A stretch of DNA of 64,000 bases from Dokdonella sp. Lineage in GTDB: Bacteria > Pseudomonadota > Gammaproteobacteria > Xanthomonadales > Rhodanobacteraceae. Made by a program: the position numbers and the translations under genes. The notes under the pieces are model-generated. The model did no database searches, had not been told where the DNA came from, and worked only from the letters and a program-made list of their open reading frames with translations. The stretch is from NCBI GenBank assembly GCA_016712865.1, contig JADJQH010000002.1, forward strand, positions 558,001 through 622,000. Reading direction: 5' to 3'. Every line of letters begins with the position of its first letter. Positions within the stretch are counted from its first letter, which is position 1. Positions 27,447 to 36,837 of the stretch are shown one piece after another.

Positions 27447-28447
27447 CCAACCAGCGAAACCATCACGGCTTTCTGCACATGCAATCGATTTTCAGCTTCG
27501 TCGATGGCGATGCAGGCTTTGGAGTCCATCACGCCATCGGTCGCCTTGACGTTGCGTCGCAGCGGCAGGCAATGGCTGAACATGCCGTTGTTGGTCAGAG
27601 CCATCTTTGCTTCATCCACGATGAAGTGCTTGTGTGCATCACGAATGGGCTTTTCCTGATCCCAGCGCCCGAAGTAGGGAATCGCTCCCCAGCTTTTGGC
27701 ATAGATGACATCGGCACCACGGTAGGCCGCTTGCGGGTCGTGGCTGATGCTCAGGCTGCCGCCGTTGGCAGCGACGTTCTGGCGGGCGAAATCCATGTAG
27801 CGCGGATCAAGCAAATATTCGTCGGTGGGACACAGCAGGGTCACGTCCATGCCATAGCGGGTCGCAATCTGCAGCGCGGAATTGGCCACCGCGGTATTGA
27901 GCGGTTTCGGGTGATACGTCCAGGTCAACACGTACTTGCGACCCTTTAGATCGCCACCGAGATGCTGCTGCAGCGCCATGATGTGGGCGAGCTCCTGGCA
28001 CGGATGGGTAATCGTCTCCATGTTGATCACTGGCACCGTGGCAAATCGCGCGAACGCATTGATGACGCGGTCTTCGCGATCCACCGACCAGTCCTGGAAT
28101 TTCGGAAACGCGCGTACGCCGATCAGGTCGACATAGCGGCTGAGCACGCGTGCCACCTCGGCGATGTGTTCCTCGGCCTCGCCATCCATCACGCTGCCCA
28201 CGTCGAATTCGATAGGCCAGGCATCCTTGCCCGGAGCAAGCACGATGGCCTTGCCGCCAAGCTGATGGGCACCCAACTCGAAACTGGTGCGCGTGCGCAT
28301 GGAGGGATTGAAGAACAGCAGGGCAATCGACCTGCCTTGCAGCTCATTGCCAAGCCGGTTGGCACGAAACCGGCGCGCTTGCTCAAGCAGGCTATCCAGC
28401 TCCGGGCGGCTCCAGTCCTGTGTACCCAAGAAGTTTTTGTTGTTCAC
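27410..28447 (-). CDS. argF': N-acetylornithine carbamoyltransferase
   Basis: 345 residues from GTG 28447, which has AGGAG five bases upstream. Carbamoyl-phosphate loop SMRTRTSFELGAHQLGG, HPCQELAHIMAL and the C-terminal HCLPLRRNVKATDG are transcarbamylase hallmarks; the proline-rich, K-x-T-rich C-terminal pattern and 340-residue length fit AOTCase of Xanthomonas rather than ordinary OTCase. It makes N-acetylcitrulline. The frame is open for a further 104 codons upstream through three DNA repeats, but the ribosome site marks this GTG. The C-terminal GSGIGNGESRMV is repeat-encoded. Confidence 0.92.
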   Translation of the reverse strand: MNNKNFLGTQDWSRPELDSLLEQARRFRANRLGNELQGRSIALLFFNPSMRTRTSFELGAHQLGGKAIVLAPGKDAWPIEFDVGSVMDGEAEEHIAEVARVLSRYVDLIGVRAFPKFQDWSVDREDRVINAFARFATVPVINMETITHPCQELAHIMALQQHLGGDLKGRKYVLTWTYHPKPLNTAVANSALQIATRYGMDVTLLCPTDEYLLDPRYMDFARQNVAANGGSLSISHDPQAAYRGADVIYAKSWGAIPYFGRWDQEKPIRDAHKHFIVDEAKMALTNNGMFSHCLPLRRNVKATDGVMDSKACIAIDEAENRLHVQKAVMVSLVGSGIGNGESRMV

Positions 28448-28505
28448 GTGGTCTCCTGAAAAAAGCGCCTGCGCTGCTCCGGCTTCATCCCCCTCTCCCG
28501 GGTGA

Positions 28506-28748
28506 GGGTTGGGGTGAGGGTGGTGCATTCCTTCCATGGCGATCGCCTGCAATTGCTCCTGCCTCGTCCCCCTCTCCCGCTGGCGGAAAGGGTTGGGGTG
28601 AGGGTGGTGCATTCCTTCCATGGCGATCGCCTGCAATTGCTCCTGCCCATTCCCCCTCTCCCGCCAGCGTACCCAGAGGGCATAAAGGAGAGGGTTGGGG
28701 TGAGGGTGGTGCATTCCTTCCATGGCGATCGCCTGCAATTGCTCCTGC
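28506..28748 (-). repeat. Three 57-bp direct repeats upstream of argF'
   Basis: Copies at 28506-28562, 28590-28646 and 28692-28748 share the same 57 bp (GGGTTGGGGTGAGGGTGGTG... on the plus strand). Start-to-start distances are 84 and 102 bp, both multiples of three. The joining bases carry CCCTCTCCC-like REP sequence. All lie between the terminator and argF'. Not a CRISPR: too few units, uneven spacing and repeated spacers. Confidence 0.85.
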
Positions 28749-28778
28749 ATTGCAGGCATACACGCCGTCCATGGCGAT

Positions 28779-28807
28779 AAAAAAACCCGGCGCGATGGCC
28801 GGGTTTT
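28779..28807 (-). terminator. Intrinsic terminator/attenuator in the arg leader
   Basis: On the minus strand AAAACCCGGC-CATCGC-GCCGGGTTTT is followed by TTT, giving a 10-bp stem and seven T in a row. Its 5' arm ACCCGGCC (28804-28797) is also perfectly complementary to GGCCGGGT (28844-28837) at the end of the upstream short reading frame, so an antiterminator hairpin can form instead. It lies 330 bp before argF'. It could alternatively simply end the glycine-zipper transcript. Confidence 0.75.
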
Positions 28808-28834
28808 GTCGGTAAAAAAAATGATGCGCGACAG

Positions 28835-28939
28835 CTACCCGGCCCGGATTGGCTCCATCGGTCGGCGCGCACGCGACGTCATGCCGGCGGCAAGGCGGGC
28901 ACTGCTCAAGACAATCACGGTGGCATGGATCGCGTTCAT
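28835..28939 (-). CDS. Candidate arginine leader peptide
   Basis: A 34-codon frame, ATG 28939 to TAG 28835. It starts MNAIHATVIVL and ends TSRARRPMEPIRAG; five Arg codons, three of them within four codons at positions 23-26. The stop codon overlaps the sequence that can block the downstream terminator, the geometry expected for ribosome-mediated attenuation. No good Shine-Dalgarno is seen before the ATG, and the arginine content is only moderately above what high GC gives by chance, so translation is a hypothesis. Confidence 0.45.
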   Translation of the reverse strand: MNAIHATVIVLSSARLAAGMTSRARRPMEPIRAG

Positions 28940-28992
28940 TGAGGCGTGGACGTTACCGGCATTCGGGATTCAACGCAACCGCTTGCGTCGGG

Positions 28993-29535
28993 CTATTCGG
29001 CGGGGGAAACGCTGACACGCACGCGCATGCGTTCGCCCGGGTCGTAGTCCAGATGCGACATGAACACATCGCCCCGATACCGGTACTGCACGTCATAGCC
29101 GGCAATCCGTCGCTCATTGTAAGGCTCGTAGACAGTGCGGCATCGCGTCTGCGGCTCGGAGTAGTAGTAATCATCGCGCCGCGCGGAATCGTTGCCGATT
29201 GCGCCGCCGATCACGGCTCCGGCAATCGTGGCCGCCTTGCGGCCATCGCCCTTGCCAACCTGGTTGCCCAATGCGCCACCAATGATCGCGCCAATCACGG
29301 TACCGGCACCATTGTTGCCACGACTGTCGCGACGCTCGACTTCGGTGTCGTAGCACTCCTCGCGCGACCGGCTTGATTGCACTTCCTCGTAGACCGGATC
29401 GACACTCAGCACATCGGCCCAATCCATGCGCACGTTGTCGGAATCGCGTTGGTCCCAGCCACGATCCTGGGCGGTTGCACCGGCTGTCGCAAAACCCGAT
29501 GCGACGAGTACGGCGAGCATGCAAGTCTTGAACAT
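28993..29535 (-). CDS. Glycine-zipper 2TM domain protein, exported
   Basis: 180 residues. A signal peptide (MFKTCMLAVLVASGFATAGATA) is followed by a charged region, and from about residue 80 the glycine-zipper pair GAGTVIGAIIGGALGNQVG and AATIAGAVIGGAIGND, typical of the 2TM (Rickettsia 17 kDa antigen-like) outer-membrane-associated family. A cysteine-containing, tyrosine-rich tail (RRDDYYYSEPQTRCRTVYEPYNERRIAGYDVQYRY) matches relatives in Xanthomonadales. Family members bind or stiffen the envelope; the function is otherwise unknown. Divergent from cysS. A GC-rich hairpin CCCGGCGG-CTTT-CCGCCGGG lies upstream at 29566-29585. Confidence 0.82.
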   Translation of the reverse strand: MFKTCMLAVLVASGFATAGATAQDRGWDQRDSDNVRMDWADVLSVDPVYEEVQSSRSREECYDTEVERRDSRGNNGAGTVIGAIIGGALGNQVGKGDGRKAATIAGAVIGGAIGNDSARRDDYYYSEPQTRCRTVYEPYNERRIAGYDVQYRYRGDVFMSHLDYDPGERMRVRVSVSPAE

Positions 29536-29714
29536 CCACAGTCTCCAATCGGGTTGACGGGTCTTCCCGGCGGCTTTCCGCCGGGGCCCGACTTCGTGGG
29601 AAAATTACAACACAGCGATACTGAATGCCGACCCAAGCAAACCGGCGCAAAGGCGGCTACCAGCCACGCACTGCTATCATCGTCGGCCCGAGCTTTTCCC
29701 TGCCCGTGCGACCC

Positions 29715-31118
29715 ATGAACCTTCGACTGCACAACTCGCTGACTCGCCGCCTCGAGGACTTCGTTCCGCAGAACCCGCAGCGGGTGACGATGTACGTGTG
29801 TGGACCGACGGTCTACAACTACATCCATGTCGGCAACGCCAGGCCAGCGGTGGTTTTCGGCCTGCTCGCCCGACTGTTGCGCAGACGCTACAGCGGAGTG
29901 GTTTACGCGCGGAACATCACCGATGTCGATGACAAGATCAACGCCGCCGCGAAGGAAGCCGGCACCGGCATCGAGGCCATCACGTCACGGTTTGCCCGGG
30001 CCTATCACGAGGACATGGCCCGCCTCGGCGTGGATGTTCCGGACATTGTTCCGCACGCGACCGAGCACATCGCCGAGATCATCGGCATGTGCGAATCCCT
30101 GATTGCCAGCGGCCACGCCTACGCCGCCGAGGGTCATGTGCTGTTCGAGATTGCCACCTTCCCGGAGTACGGGCAGCTTTCGGGTCGCTCGGCCGAAGAC
30201 ATGCTGGCCGGAGCGAGGGTGGAAGTCGCGCCATACAAACGCAGCCCAGGGGATTTCGTGCTGTGGAAGCCCTCCTCCGACGACCTTCCCGGCTGGGACA
30301 GTCCCTGGGGCCGCGGTCGCCCAGGCTGGCACATCGAATGCTCGGCGATGGCAGCGACGCATCTTGGCGAAACCATCGACATCCATGCCGGCGGCAACGA
30401 CCTGATGTTCCCGCATCACGAGAACGAGGTTGCGCAGAGCACCTGCGCCCATGGCGGCAAGATGTTTGCCCGCTATTGGTTGCACAACGGCATGTTGACC
30501 TTTGCCGGACGCAAGATGTCCAAGTCGCTCGGCAACGTGATGATCCTGCACGAGTTGCTTGAGCGTTATCCGGCCGAGGTCTTGCGATTCCTGTTGCTGC
30601 GCGCGCATTACCGGCAACCGCTGGAATGGTCGGAAGACACCCTCGCCCAGGCGCGCGCAACGCTTGATGGCTGGTATCGCGTCCTGCTTGATCATGCGGA
30701 TGTCCCGGTCGAGGGCGACGAACTGCAGGTGCCGGAGGAAATCGAGCAGGCCCTGTGCGATGACCTCAACACGCCGGCCGCATTCGCCGTTCTCGCCGGA
30801 TTGGCCGACCAGTTGCGTCAGGCGGATGATTCGCAGGCACGTCGTCAGCGCAAGGCCGCCTTGCTTGGCGCCGGGCTACTGCTGGGCCTGCTGCAGGACA
30901 ATCCCGAACAATGGTTCCAGCAGACGTCCGCCGGTTCGGAGATCGATCCGGCCTGGGTTGACGAACTGCTGGCCCAGCGCGTTGCCGCACGCGCCGCGCG
31001 CGACTTTGCACGTGCGGACGAGATCCGCAAGACGCTTTCCGAGCGCGGCATCGTCATCGAGGACGGAGCCACCGGAACGCGATGGAGAGTTGAAGCCGCA
31101 AGCGCCGTGGTTCCCTGA
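29715..31118 (+). CDS. cysS: Cysteine--tRNA ligase
   Basis: 467 residues. Class I signature: zinc-binding cysteine in [17 protein letters not shown] (HIGH-like HVGN) and KMSKSLGN. Further Cys-specific landmarks are WHIECSAMA and [13 protein letters not shown]. It charges tRNA-Cys. The ATG at 29715 starts the [11 protein letters not shown] segment; 30 upstream in-frame codons overlap the promoter region and are rejected. A TATCAT at 29675-29680 is a possible -10. SufE follows after 86 bp. Confidence 0.95.
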   Translation: MNLRLHNSLTRRLEDFVPQNPQRVTMYVCGPTVYNYIHVGNARPAVVFGLLARLLRRRYSGVVYARNITDVDDKINAAAKEAGTGIEAITSRFARAYHEDMARLGVDVPDIVPHATEHIAEIIGMCESLIASGHAYAAEGHVLFEIATFPEYGQLSGRSAEDMLAGARVEVAPYKRSPGDFVLWKPSSDDLPGWDSPWGRGRPGWHIECSAMAATHLGETIDIHAGGNDLMFPHHENEVAQSTCAHGGKMFARYWLHNGMLTFAGRKMSKSLGNVMILHELLERYPAEVLRFLLLRAHYRQPLEWSEDTLAQARATLDGWYRVLLDHADVPVEGDELQVPEEIEQALCDDLNTPAAFAVLAGLADQLRQADDSQARRQRKAALLGAGLLLGLLQDNPEQWFQQTSAGSEIDPAWVDELLAQRVAARAARDFARADEIRKTLSERGIVIEDGATGTRWRVEAASAVVP

Positions 31119-31204
31119 GCCTGCAAGCGCGACAGCATCGCCCGGGCAACGCGCGTCGGGTCGATCAGGCACGCCATCCATCCTTCAAACGCGATCCGAA
31201 TTGC

Positions 31205-31660
31205 ATGAACCCAACGTCAAATCCAACCGAGGTCGACCCGCAGGAAGCCAGTGCAGCGCTGGCACAGACCGCCATTGCCGACGAGTTCGGTTGCTTCAGC
31301 GACTGGACCGAACGCTACCAGTACCTGATCGACCTCGGCCGCAAGCTGCCCGAATTCCCCGAAGCGTTGCGCAGTGAGGAAACCAAGGTCCATGGCTGTC
31401 AATCGCAGGTTTGGCTGGCGGCATCCGGAGACGCCGCACGCGTCGAATTTCGCGCCATCAGCGATTCCTCGATCGTTTCCGGGCTCATTGCCCTGCTGCT
31501 GCGCGTCTATTCCGGGCGATCGGCTGCGGAAATCCTCGAAACGCAACCAACTTTCATCGAGGCCATCGGCTTGTCCAAACACTTGTCACCCACGCGCTCC
31601 AATGGGCTCGCGGCCATGCTGGCCACCATCCAGCGGCATGCTGCCGGGCTTGCCGGCTGA
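31205..31660 (+). CDS. sufE: Cysteine desulfuration protein SufE
   Basis: 151 residues. The active cysteine is C65 in KVHGCQSQVWL, in the SufE loop, with RYQYLIDLGRKLPEFPE upstream as in the family. SufE accepts persulfide sulfur from SufS and stimulates Fe-S cluster assembly. SufS is not in the window. The placement after cysS links cysteine supply and use only by position. Length is usual. Confidence 0.92.
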   Translation: MNPTSNPTEVDPQEASAALAQTAIADEFGCFSDWTERYQYLIDLGRKLPEFPEALRSEETKVHGCQSQVWLAASGDAARVEFRAISDSSIVSGLIALLLRVYSGRSAAEILETQPTFIEAIGLSKHLSPTRSNGLAAMLATIQRHAAGLAG

Positions 31661-31684
31661 TTCGAGGCGGCACTCTCCCCCGAT

Positions 31685-33106
31685 TCAGGCGCTGGCGCGA
31701 AGATCCCCCCGCTTGCGCACGATCAGCATGGCCAGCTCCAGCGACTGCTCGTAGTTGAGGCGCGGATCCACGGAACTGCGGTAGGCGCGGCTGAGGTCTT
31801 CTTCCGTCAGGTCGCGCGCACCACCCATGCACTCGGTGACATTTTCACCGGTCAACTCCAGATGCACTCCACCAAGGCGGGTTCCTTCCGCTGCATGGAT
31901 ATCGAAAGCCTGGTCCAGCTCATCCCGGATGTTCTCGAAACGGCGGGTCTTGACTCCACTGTCCAGGGCTTCCGTGTTGCCATGCATTGGATCGCAGCAC
32001 CAGAGCACCTTGCGGCCCGCATTCCTGACCGCCGCCAGCAACGGCGGCAGTGCCTTGCCAACCTGCTTCGCACCCATGCGATGGATCAAGGTCAGCCTGC
32101 CCGCTTCGTTGTCCGGATCAAGTACGTCGATCAGTTGCAGCAATTGGTCAGGCTTGGTCGAGGTTCCGACCTTGACGCCAATGGGATTGCGAATGCCCCG
32201 GCAATATTCCACGTGGGCCCCGTCGATGGCCGCAGTGCGCATGCCGATCCACGGGAAGTGCGTGGACAAATTGAACCACCCCCAGTGGCGTGGAACCTGG
32301 CGGGTCTGCGCCTCCTCGTAGTGCAGCAGCAAGGCTTCATGCGAGGTATGAAAATCCACGCGCTGGAAATCGGCCACCGACCTTCCGACCAGGGTTTCCA
32401 TGAATCGAAGCGAATTTCCGATTGATTCGACCATCTGCCGGTATTCGTTCTGCAGCGGCGAATGCTCGACCCAGGCCAAGTCCCAGTATTCGGGGTGATG
32501 CAGGTCCGCGAATCCACCATCGATCAACGAGCGGACAAAATTCATGGTCATCGCGGAGCTGGCATGCGCGAGCAGCAGACGCTGCGGATCCGCCCGCCGT
32601 GAAACCATGTCGAAAGCCGGTGCGTTGACGATGTCGCCGCGATAGCACGGCAGAGTCACGCCGTTGCGGGTTTCCGTATCCGCCGACCGCGGCTTTGCGT
32701 ATTGGCCGGCAAAACGACCCACACGCACGATGGGCAGCTTGAGGCCATGGGTCAGCACCAGGCTCATCTGCAGAATCACCTTCAAGCGATTCGAGATCAG
32801 CGGAGAGGTGCAATCGTCAAAACTCTCCGCGCAGTCGCCGCCTTGCAACAGGAATCGGCGTCCTTCGGCGGCATCGGCGAGCAAGCCACGCAGAGCGAGG
32901 ATTTCCCAGGACGTGACCAGGGGCGGAAGCTCGCGCAGCTTGTGCAGCGCGGACTCCAGCTCGAGCGGATCGGCATAGGATGGTTGCTGCACGGCGGTGC
33001 GTGTTCGCCATGAAATTGGCGACCAGTTTTCCGGACTCCGAACCGGAGCAACCCTCGATTCCCGCTTCATCGGACCATGCCCATGCTGCACTGCGGCATT
33101 CATCAT
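31685..33106 (-). CDS. aroG: Class II 3-deoxy-7-phosphoheptulonate synthase
   Basis: 473 residues of the plant-like (class II) DAHP synthase family: SWRTRTAVQQPSYAD, LLQGGDCAESFDD, VGRFAGQYAKPRS, YHTSHEA-like FHTSHEALLLHYEEA, GVKVGTSTKPDQLLQ and MHGNTEALDSGVKTR. It condenses phosphoenolpyruvate with erythrose 4-phosphate at the head of the shikimate pathway; Xanthomonadales use this class. Start uncertain: ATG pair at 33106/33103 or ATG 33070; none has a clear ribosome site. It lies 39 bp after dsbB. Confidence 0.93.
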   Translation of the reverse strand: MMNAAVQHGHGPMKRESRVAPVRSPENWSPISWRTRTAVQQPSYADPLELESALHKLRELPPLVTSWEILALRGLLADAAEGRRFLLQGGDCAESFDDCTSPLISNRLKVILQMSLVLTHGLKLPIVRVGRFAGQYAKPRSADTETRNGVTLPCYRGDIVNAPAFDMVSRRADPQRLLLAHASSAMTMNFVRSLIDGGFADLHHPEYWDLAWVEHSPLQNEYRQMVESIGNSLRFMETLVGRSVADFQRVDFHTSHEALLLHYEEAQTRQVPRHWGWFNLSTHFPWIGMRTAAIDGAHVEYCRGIRNPIGVKVGTSTKPDQLLQLIDVLDPDNEAGRLTLIHRMGAKQVGKALPPLLAAVRNAGRKVLWCCDPMHGNTEALDSGVKTRRFENIRDELDQAFDIHAAEGTRLGGVHLELTGENVTECMGGARDLTEEDLSRAYRSSVDPRLNYEQSLELAMLIVRKRGDLRASA

Positions 33107-33145
33107 GCCACAGCTGGACCGCGGTTTTCATGCCCAGCCGCAGAA

Positions 33146-33643
33146 TCAGCTGCGGCGGAAGCCTGTCCAGAGCGAGGCGGCGAAAAGGGCCACGAATCCA
33201 GCCAAAACCCAGGCCGGCATGGAGAAGCCGAGGAACGTCCAGTCGATGACCCCGCAATCCTGGTCGCGGATGAATATGGTTTTCAGGAACTTGAGGGCGT
33301 CGTAGTTCTCGAGCGCATACTCAAAAGACGGAGCGCATCCGTCCAGTTCCTCGGGAGACAGCGACTGCAGGTACACATGGCGCGCGGCGATATAACCACC
33401 ACCTGCACATGCCAACGCGCAGAGCGCACCGTAAATCCGCCTGCCGACCACTCCTGGTCCATGCAGGAATGCAAGCAGTGCAACACCCCCCACCAGGCAC
33501 ACGAACACCCGCTGCACCATACACAGCATGCATGGCTGATAGCCCTGGACATGCTCGGCAAAAAGCGCGTAGCCCATCATCAAGGCTGCGATGACGAAGA
33601 TTCCAAGGAACGCCTTTCGCGGCGTGACCGCAACCATGTTCAT
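33146..33643 (-). CDS. dsbB: Disulfide bond formation protein B
   Basis: 165 residues with four transmembrane segments. The first redox pair is C38-x-x-C41 (CMLC, in QPCMLCMVQR, a DsbB signature) and the second pair is C103 and C130 in the second periplasmic loop. The enzyme reoxidises DsbA and passes electrons to quinone. ATG 33643 or 33637 may start it. Upstream is the rplQ terminator. Confidence 0.92.
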   Translation of the reverse strand: MNMVAVTPRKAFLGIFVIAALMMGYALFAEHVQGYQPCMLCMVQRVFVCLVGGVALLAFLHGPGVVGRRIYGALCALACAGGGYIAARHVYLQSLSPEELDGCAPSFEYALENYDALKFLKTIFIRDQDCGVIDWTFLGFSMPAWVLAGFVALFAASLWTGFRRS

Positions 33644-33757
33644 GAACCCACTCCAGTCAGATGCTTCAGGTTAGAGAAGGACCGCATGCCGACGGCAACG
33701 GTTCCCGGCTCCGTGAATGCACACCGGGAACTGCAAGGACCCTCTGCTTCAGGCAAC

Positions 33758-33784
33758 AAAAAGCCCCGACTGGCGGGGCTTTTT
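33758..33784 (-). terminator. Terminator after rplQ
   Basis: AAAAAGCCCCG-ACTGG-CGGGGCTTTTT: an 11-bp stem with T-runs on both strands, 21 bp after the rplQ stop. Marks the end of the alpha operon and separates it from dsbB. Confidence 0.85.
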
Positions 33785-33804
33785 GGAGCAATGCGCGCTG
33801 CATG

Positions 33805-34191
33805 TCACTCGGCAGCGGCTTCGCCTGTCGTCTGCGGGCGATCCAGCAGCTCGACGTAGGCCATTGGCGCGTTGTCGCCAACCCGGAAGCCGCACTTGAG
33901 GATACGCAGGTACCCGCCCTTGCGCTCACGGAAGCGTGGACCAAGCTCGACGAAAAGCTTGCCGACTGCCTGCTTGTCGCGAAGACGCGCAAATGCAAGG
34001 CGGCGGTTCGCAACGCCGTCGGTCTTGGCCAAGGTGATCAGCGGCTCGGCAATGCGACGCAGCTCCTTCGCCTTCGGCAAGGTGGTGCGGATCAGCTCGT
34101 GCTTGAAGAGCGAAGCGGCCATGTTCTTGAACATCGCTTCACGATGACTGCTGGTGCGATTCAGTTTGCGACCGGATTTCTGGTGACGCAT
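33805..34191 (-). CDS. rplQ: 50S ribosomal protein L17
   Basis: 128 residues beginning [20 protein letters not shown], the invariant L17 start, with [18 protein letters not shown] after it. L17 lies near the polypeptide exit tunnel. The last gene of the alpha operon, separated from rpoA by 228 bp of hairpin-rich sequence rather than the usual short gap. The C-terminal TTGEAAAE is a small acidic tail. Confidence 0.96.
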   Translation of the reverse strand: MRHQKSGRKLNRTSSHREAMFKNMAASLFKHELIRTTLPKAKELRRIAEPLITLAKTDGVANRRLAFARLRDKQAVGKLFVELGPRFRERKGGYLRILKCGFRVGDNAPMAYVELLDRPQTTGEAAAE

Positions 34192-34419
34192 GGTGAATAC
34201 CTCAATTGTCTGTTGTTATGAGAAGCCGGCTCTCAAGTCCGGCAACCCGCGGTTACCCGCTTTTTTTGCCCCTGTTACGAGGCTTCTTTTCAAACGCCCC
34301 ACCGAAGCGATAGCTCTTGTGGAGAGTGCGGCCAGGGATGGCCGCTTTTGATGTTCGACCAGAGCGTATGGCGGGCGCTGGTCGGCATCTGAATCAGACA
34401 GCGATCATGGATGATCGCA
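34192..34419 (-). other. rpoA-rplQ intergenic spacer with hairpins
   Basis: No gene seen. Directly after the rpoA stop is the perfect palindrome GCGATCAT-GG-ATGATCGC (34401-34418), then GCGGCCA-GGGA-TGGCCGC (34328-34345). Neither is followed by a T-run on the minus strand; they may be processing sites or partial attenuators. Confidence 0.5.
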
Positions 34420-35415
34420 CTAGCCAAGTTGCATGCCGTGTGCAATGCCCGGAGGCGGCCACGACTCGAGCTTCATGCCCAAGGAAAGACCGCGCTGGGC
34501 GAGCACATCCTTGATTTCGGTCAGCGACTTCTTGCCCAGATTTGGCGTCTTCAACAGCTCGACTTCGGTCTTCTGCACCAAGTCGCCGATGTAGTAGATG
34601 CTTTCGGCCTTGAGGCAGTTGGCGGAACGGACCGTGAGCTCCAGATCGTCGATGGGTCGCAGCAGGACCGGATCCACCCCACTCTTGTCGGACTTGGCAT
34701 CGCTGCTCTCGCGGCGGGTGAAATCGCCAAAGATCGAGATCTGGTCCTGCAGGATCTCTGCCGCCTTGCGCACGGCTTCCTCTGCATCGATCGCACCATT
34801 GGTGTCGATTTCCAGGACCAGCTTGTCGAGGTCGGTGCGCTGCTCGAGGCGCGCGCTGTCGACCTGGTAGGCCACGCGCCGCACCGGGCAGAACGAGGCA
34901 TCGAGCTGGAGGCGACCGATCGGACGAGCTTCTTCGTCCGGCAGCTGGCGCGAAACCGCCGGCTGGTAGCCAACGCCGCGCACAACCTTGAGGCGCATGT
35001 TCAGCGACACGTCCTTGGTCAGGTTGCAGATCACATGTTCGGGATTGATGATCTCGACCGAATGATCAACCTTGATATCACCGGCCGTGACAACACCCTT
35101 GCCCTTCTTGCTGAGGGTCAATGTCGTCTCGTCGTGGCCATGCATGCGAATGGCAACGTCCTTGATGTTGAGCAGGACTTCGATGACGTCCTCCTGCAAG
35201 CCTTCAAGGGTGGTGTACTCGTGCAGCACGTTGTCGATCTCGACCTCGACCACGGCGCAGCCGGGGATCGAAGACAGCAGAACACGACGCAGCGCGTTGC
35301 CGAGGGTGTGGCCAAAACCACGCTCCAATGGCTCAACTACGACCTTCGCGTGGTTGAAACCGATACGCTCGACTTGAATGCCGCGCGGACGCAGCACATT
35401 GGTGGATCCTGCCAT
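34420..35415 (-). CDS. rpoA: DNA-directed RNA polymerase alpha subunit
   Basis: 331 residues. The N-terminal assembly domain shows [22 protein letters not shown]; a linker near 235-245 leads to the C-terminal domain with [16 protein letters not shown] (the 265 determinant that contacts UP elements and activators) and [16 protein letters not shown]. It nucleates polymerase assembly. Encoded 28 bp after rpsD in the alpha operon, normal length for gammaproteobacteria. Confidence 0.97.
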   Translation of the reverse strand: MAGSTNVLRPRGIQVERIGFNHAKVVVEPLERGFGHTLGNALRRVLLSSIPGCAVVEVEIDNVLHEYTTLEGLQEDVIEVLLNIKDVAIRMHGHDETTLTLSKKGKGVVTAGDIKVDHSVEIINPEHVICNLTKDVSLNMRLKVVRGVGYQPAVSRQLPDEEARPIGRLQLDASFCPVRRVAYQVDSARLEQRTDLDKLVLEIDTNGAIDAEEAVRKAAEILQDQISIFGDFTRRESSDAKSDKSGVDPVLLRPIDDLELTVRSANCLKAESIYYIGDLVQKTEVELLKTPNLGKKSLTEIKDVLAQRGLSLGMKLESWPPPGIAHGMQLG

Positions 35416-35443
35416 GAACAGGGACTCCGAAAGTTGCGGTGAA

Positions 35444-36070
35444 TTATTTCGAGTAGAGCTCGATGATCAAGCTCTCGTTGATGTCCGACGGCAGGTCGGA
35501 GCGCTCAGGCAACGACTTGAATACGCCGCTGAACTTCTTGGCGTCCACCTCGAGCCATGCCGGAACCAAGTCCATCTCCTGCGAAACGGTGACTGATTCC
35601 TGCACGCGCAGCTGACTGCGGGCACCTTCGGTAAGCGAGATCTCGTCGCCAGGACGAACCTGGTAAGACGGCAAATTGACGCGCTTGCCGTTGACCGAAA
35701 TTGCACGATGCGCGACGAGCTGCCGAGCCTGGGCCCGCGTCACCGCGAAACCCATGCGAAACACCACGTTGTCGAGGCGGGACTCGAGCTGGCGCAGCAG
35801 GTTTTCACCCGTGTTGCCCTTCAGCGTCGAAGCCTTGACGTAATACTTGTGGAACTGGCGCTCAAGCAAACCGTAAATGCGCTTGACCTTCTGCTTCTCG
35901 CGCAGCTGCACGCCGTAATCGGACAGGCGTCCCTTGCGGGCCGCGCCGTGCTGACCGGGCTTTTGCTCCAGCTTGCACTTGGAATCGATTGCGCGCGCGG
36001 GGCTCTTCAGGCTCAAGTCGGCGCCTTCACGACGCGCCAGCTTGCAGGTGGGACCGATATATCTCGCCAT
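35444..36070 (-). CDS. rpsD: 30S ribosomal protein S4
   Basis: 208 residues from ATG 36070. The sequence [19 protein letters not shown] and the S4 RNA-binding domain ([43 protein letters not shown]) are clear. S4 starts 30S assembly and in gammaproteobacteria represses the alpha operon translationally. It begins 2 bp after the rpsK stop; a longer in-frame start inside rpsK is rejected. Confidence 0.96.
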   Translation of the reverse strand: MARYIGPTCKLARREGADLSLKSPARAIDSKCKLEQKPGQHGAARKGRLSDYGVQLREKQKVKRIYGLLERQFHKYYVKASTLKGNTGENLLRQLESRLDNVVFRMGFAVTRAQARQLVAHRAISVNGKRVNLPSYQVRPGDEISLTEGARSQLRVQESVTVSQEMDLVPAWLEVDAKKFSGVFKSLPERSDLPSDINESLIIELYSK

Positions 36071-36072
36071 GA

Positions 36073-36462
36073 TTAGACCCTGCGCTTCTTCGGGGGACGG
36101 CACCCGTTGTGCGGGATGGGCGTCACATCAATGATGTTGGTGACCTTGAAACCCACGTTGTTCAAGGAGCGCACCGCCGATTCGCGACCGGGGCCCGGGC
36201 CCTTGATGCGGACTTCGATGGTCTTGACTCCGTACTCCGCTGCAGCTCGCGCAGCCTTTTCGGATGCGACCTGTGCGGCAAACGGCGTGGATTTGCGCGA
36301 ACCACGGAAACCGGCTCCGCCCGCGGTTGCCCACGAAAGAGCATTTCCCTGGCGATCGGTGATGGTTACCACCGTATTGTTGAAGGACGCCTGCACATGG
36401 CAGATGGCGTCCGTCACAACACGCTTGACTTTCTTTTTCGGCTTGGCGACCGGTTTGTTCAT
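36073..36462 (-). CDS. rpsK: 30S ribosomal protein S11
   Basis: 129 residues with [22 protein letters not shown] and the C-terminal [18 protein letters not shown], both invariant in S11. It forms part of the 30S platform near the mRNA exit. Lies between rpsM and rpsD in the alpha operon with an 18-bp gap before it. Confidence 0.96.
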   Translation of the reverse strand: MNKPVAKPKKKVKRVVTDAICHVQASFNNTVVTITDRQGNALSWATAGGAGFRGSRKSTPFAAQVASEKAARAAAEYGVKTIEVRIKGPGPGRESAVRSLNNVGFKVTNIIDVTPIPHNGCRPPKKRRV

Positions 36463-36480
36463 GATTCAGTTCCGGGCAGA

Positions 36481-36837
36481 TTATTTCTTGATCGCGCGAC
36501 GCGGGCCCTTGCGGGTGCGTGCGTTTGTGCGGGTGCGCTGGCCGCGCATCGGCAGGCCGCGCCTGTGGCGCAGACCGCGATAGCAGCCGAGGTCGATCAG
36601 GCGCTTGATGGCAATGCCGACCTCACGACGAAGATCACCCTCGACCGTGTATTTCGCGACCTCATGGCGAATCTTTTCCACTTCCGCCTCGGTCAGGTCC
36701 TTGATCCGGGTTGACGGAACAACGCCTGCATCCAGACAGACCTTCCTCGACCTCGAGCGGCCGATTCCATAAATGCTTTGCAGAGCGATGGAAGCGTGCT
36801 TCTGAACCGGCAGATTGACACCCGCGATGCGCGCCAT
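36481..36837 (-). CDS. rpsM: 30S ribosomal protein S13
   Basis: 118 residues beginning [20 protein letters not shown] and ending in the basic tail [18 protein letters not shown] that reaches the P site. S13 forms head-to-50S bridges. It follows secY after 132 bp with no rpmJ (L36) between them, unlike the enteric order. Confidence 0.96.
   Translation of the reverse strand: MARIAGVNLPVQKHASIALQSIYGIGRSRSRKVCLDAGVVPSTRIKDLTEAEVEKIRHEVAKYTVEGDLRREVGIAIKRLIDLGCYRGLRHRRGLPMRGQRTRTNARTRKGPRRAIKK

Noticed and set aside
28506-28748. Possible CRISPR array
   Set aside because: Only three units, 57-bp repeats, uneven 27-45 bp spacers that are themselves REP-like, and no cas genes.
28448-28759. 104-residue N-terminal extension of ArgF'
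   Set aside because: It is made of DNA repeats and REP sequence, and a clear AGGAG precedes the GTG at 28447, where the family sequence begins.
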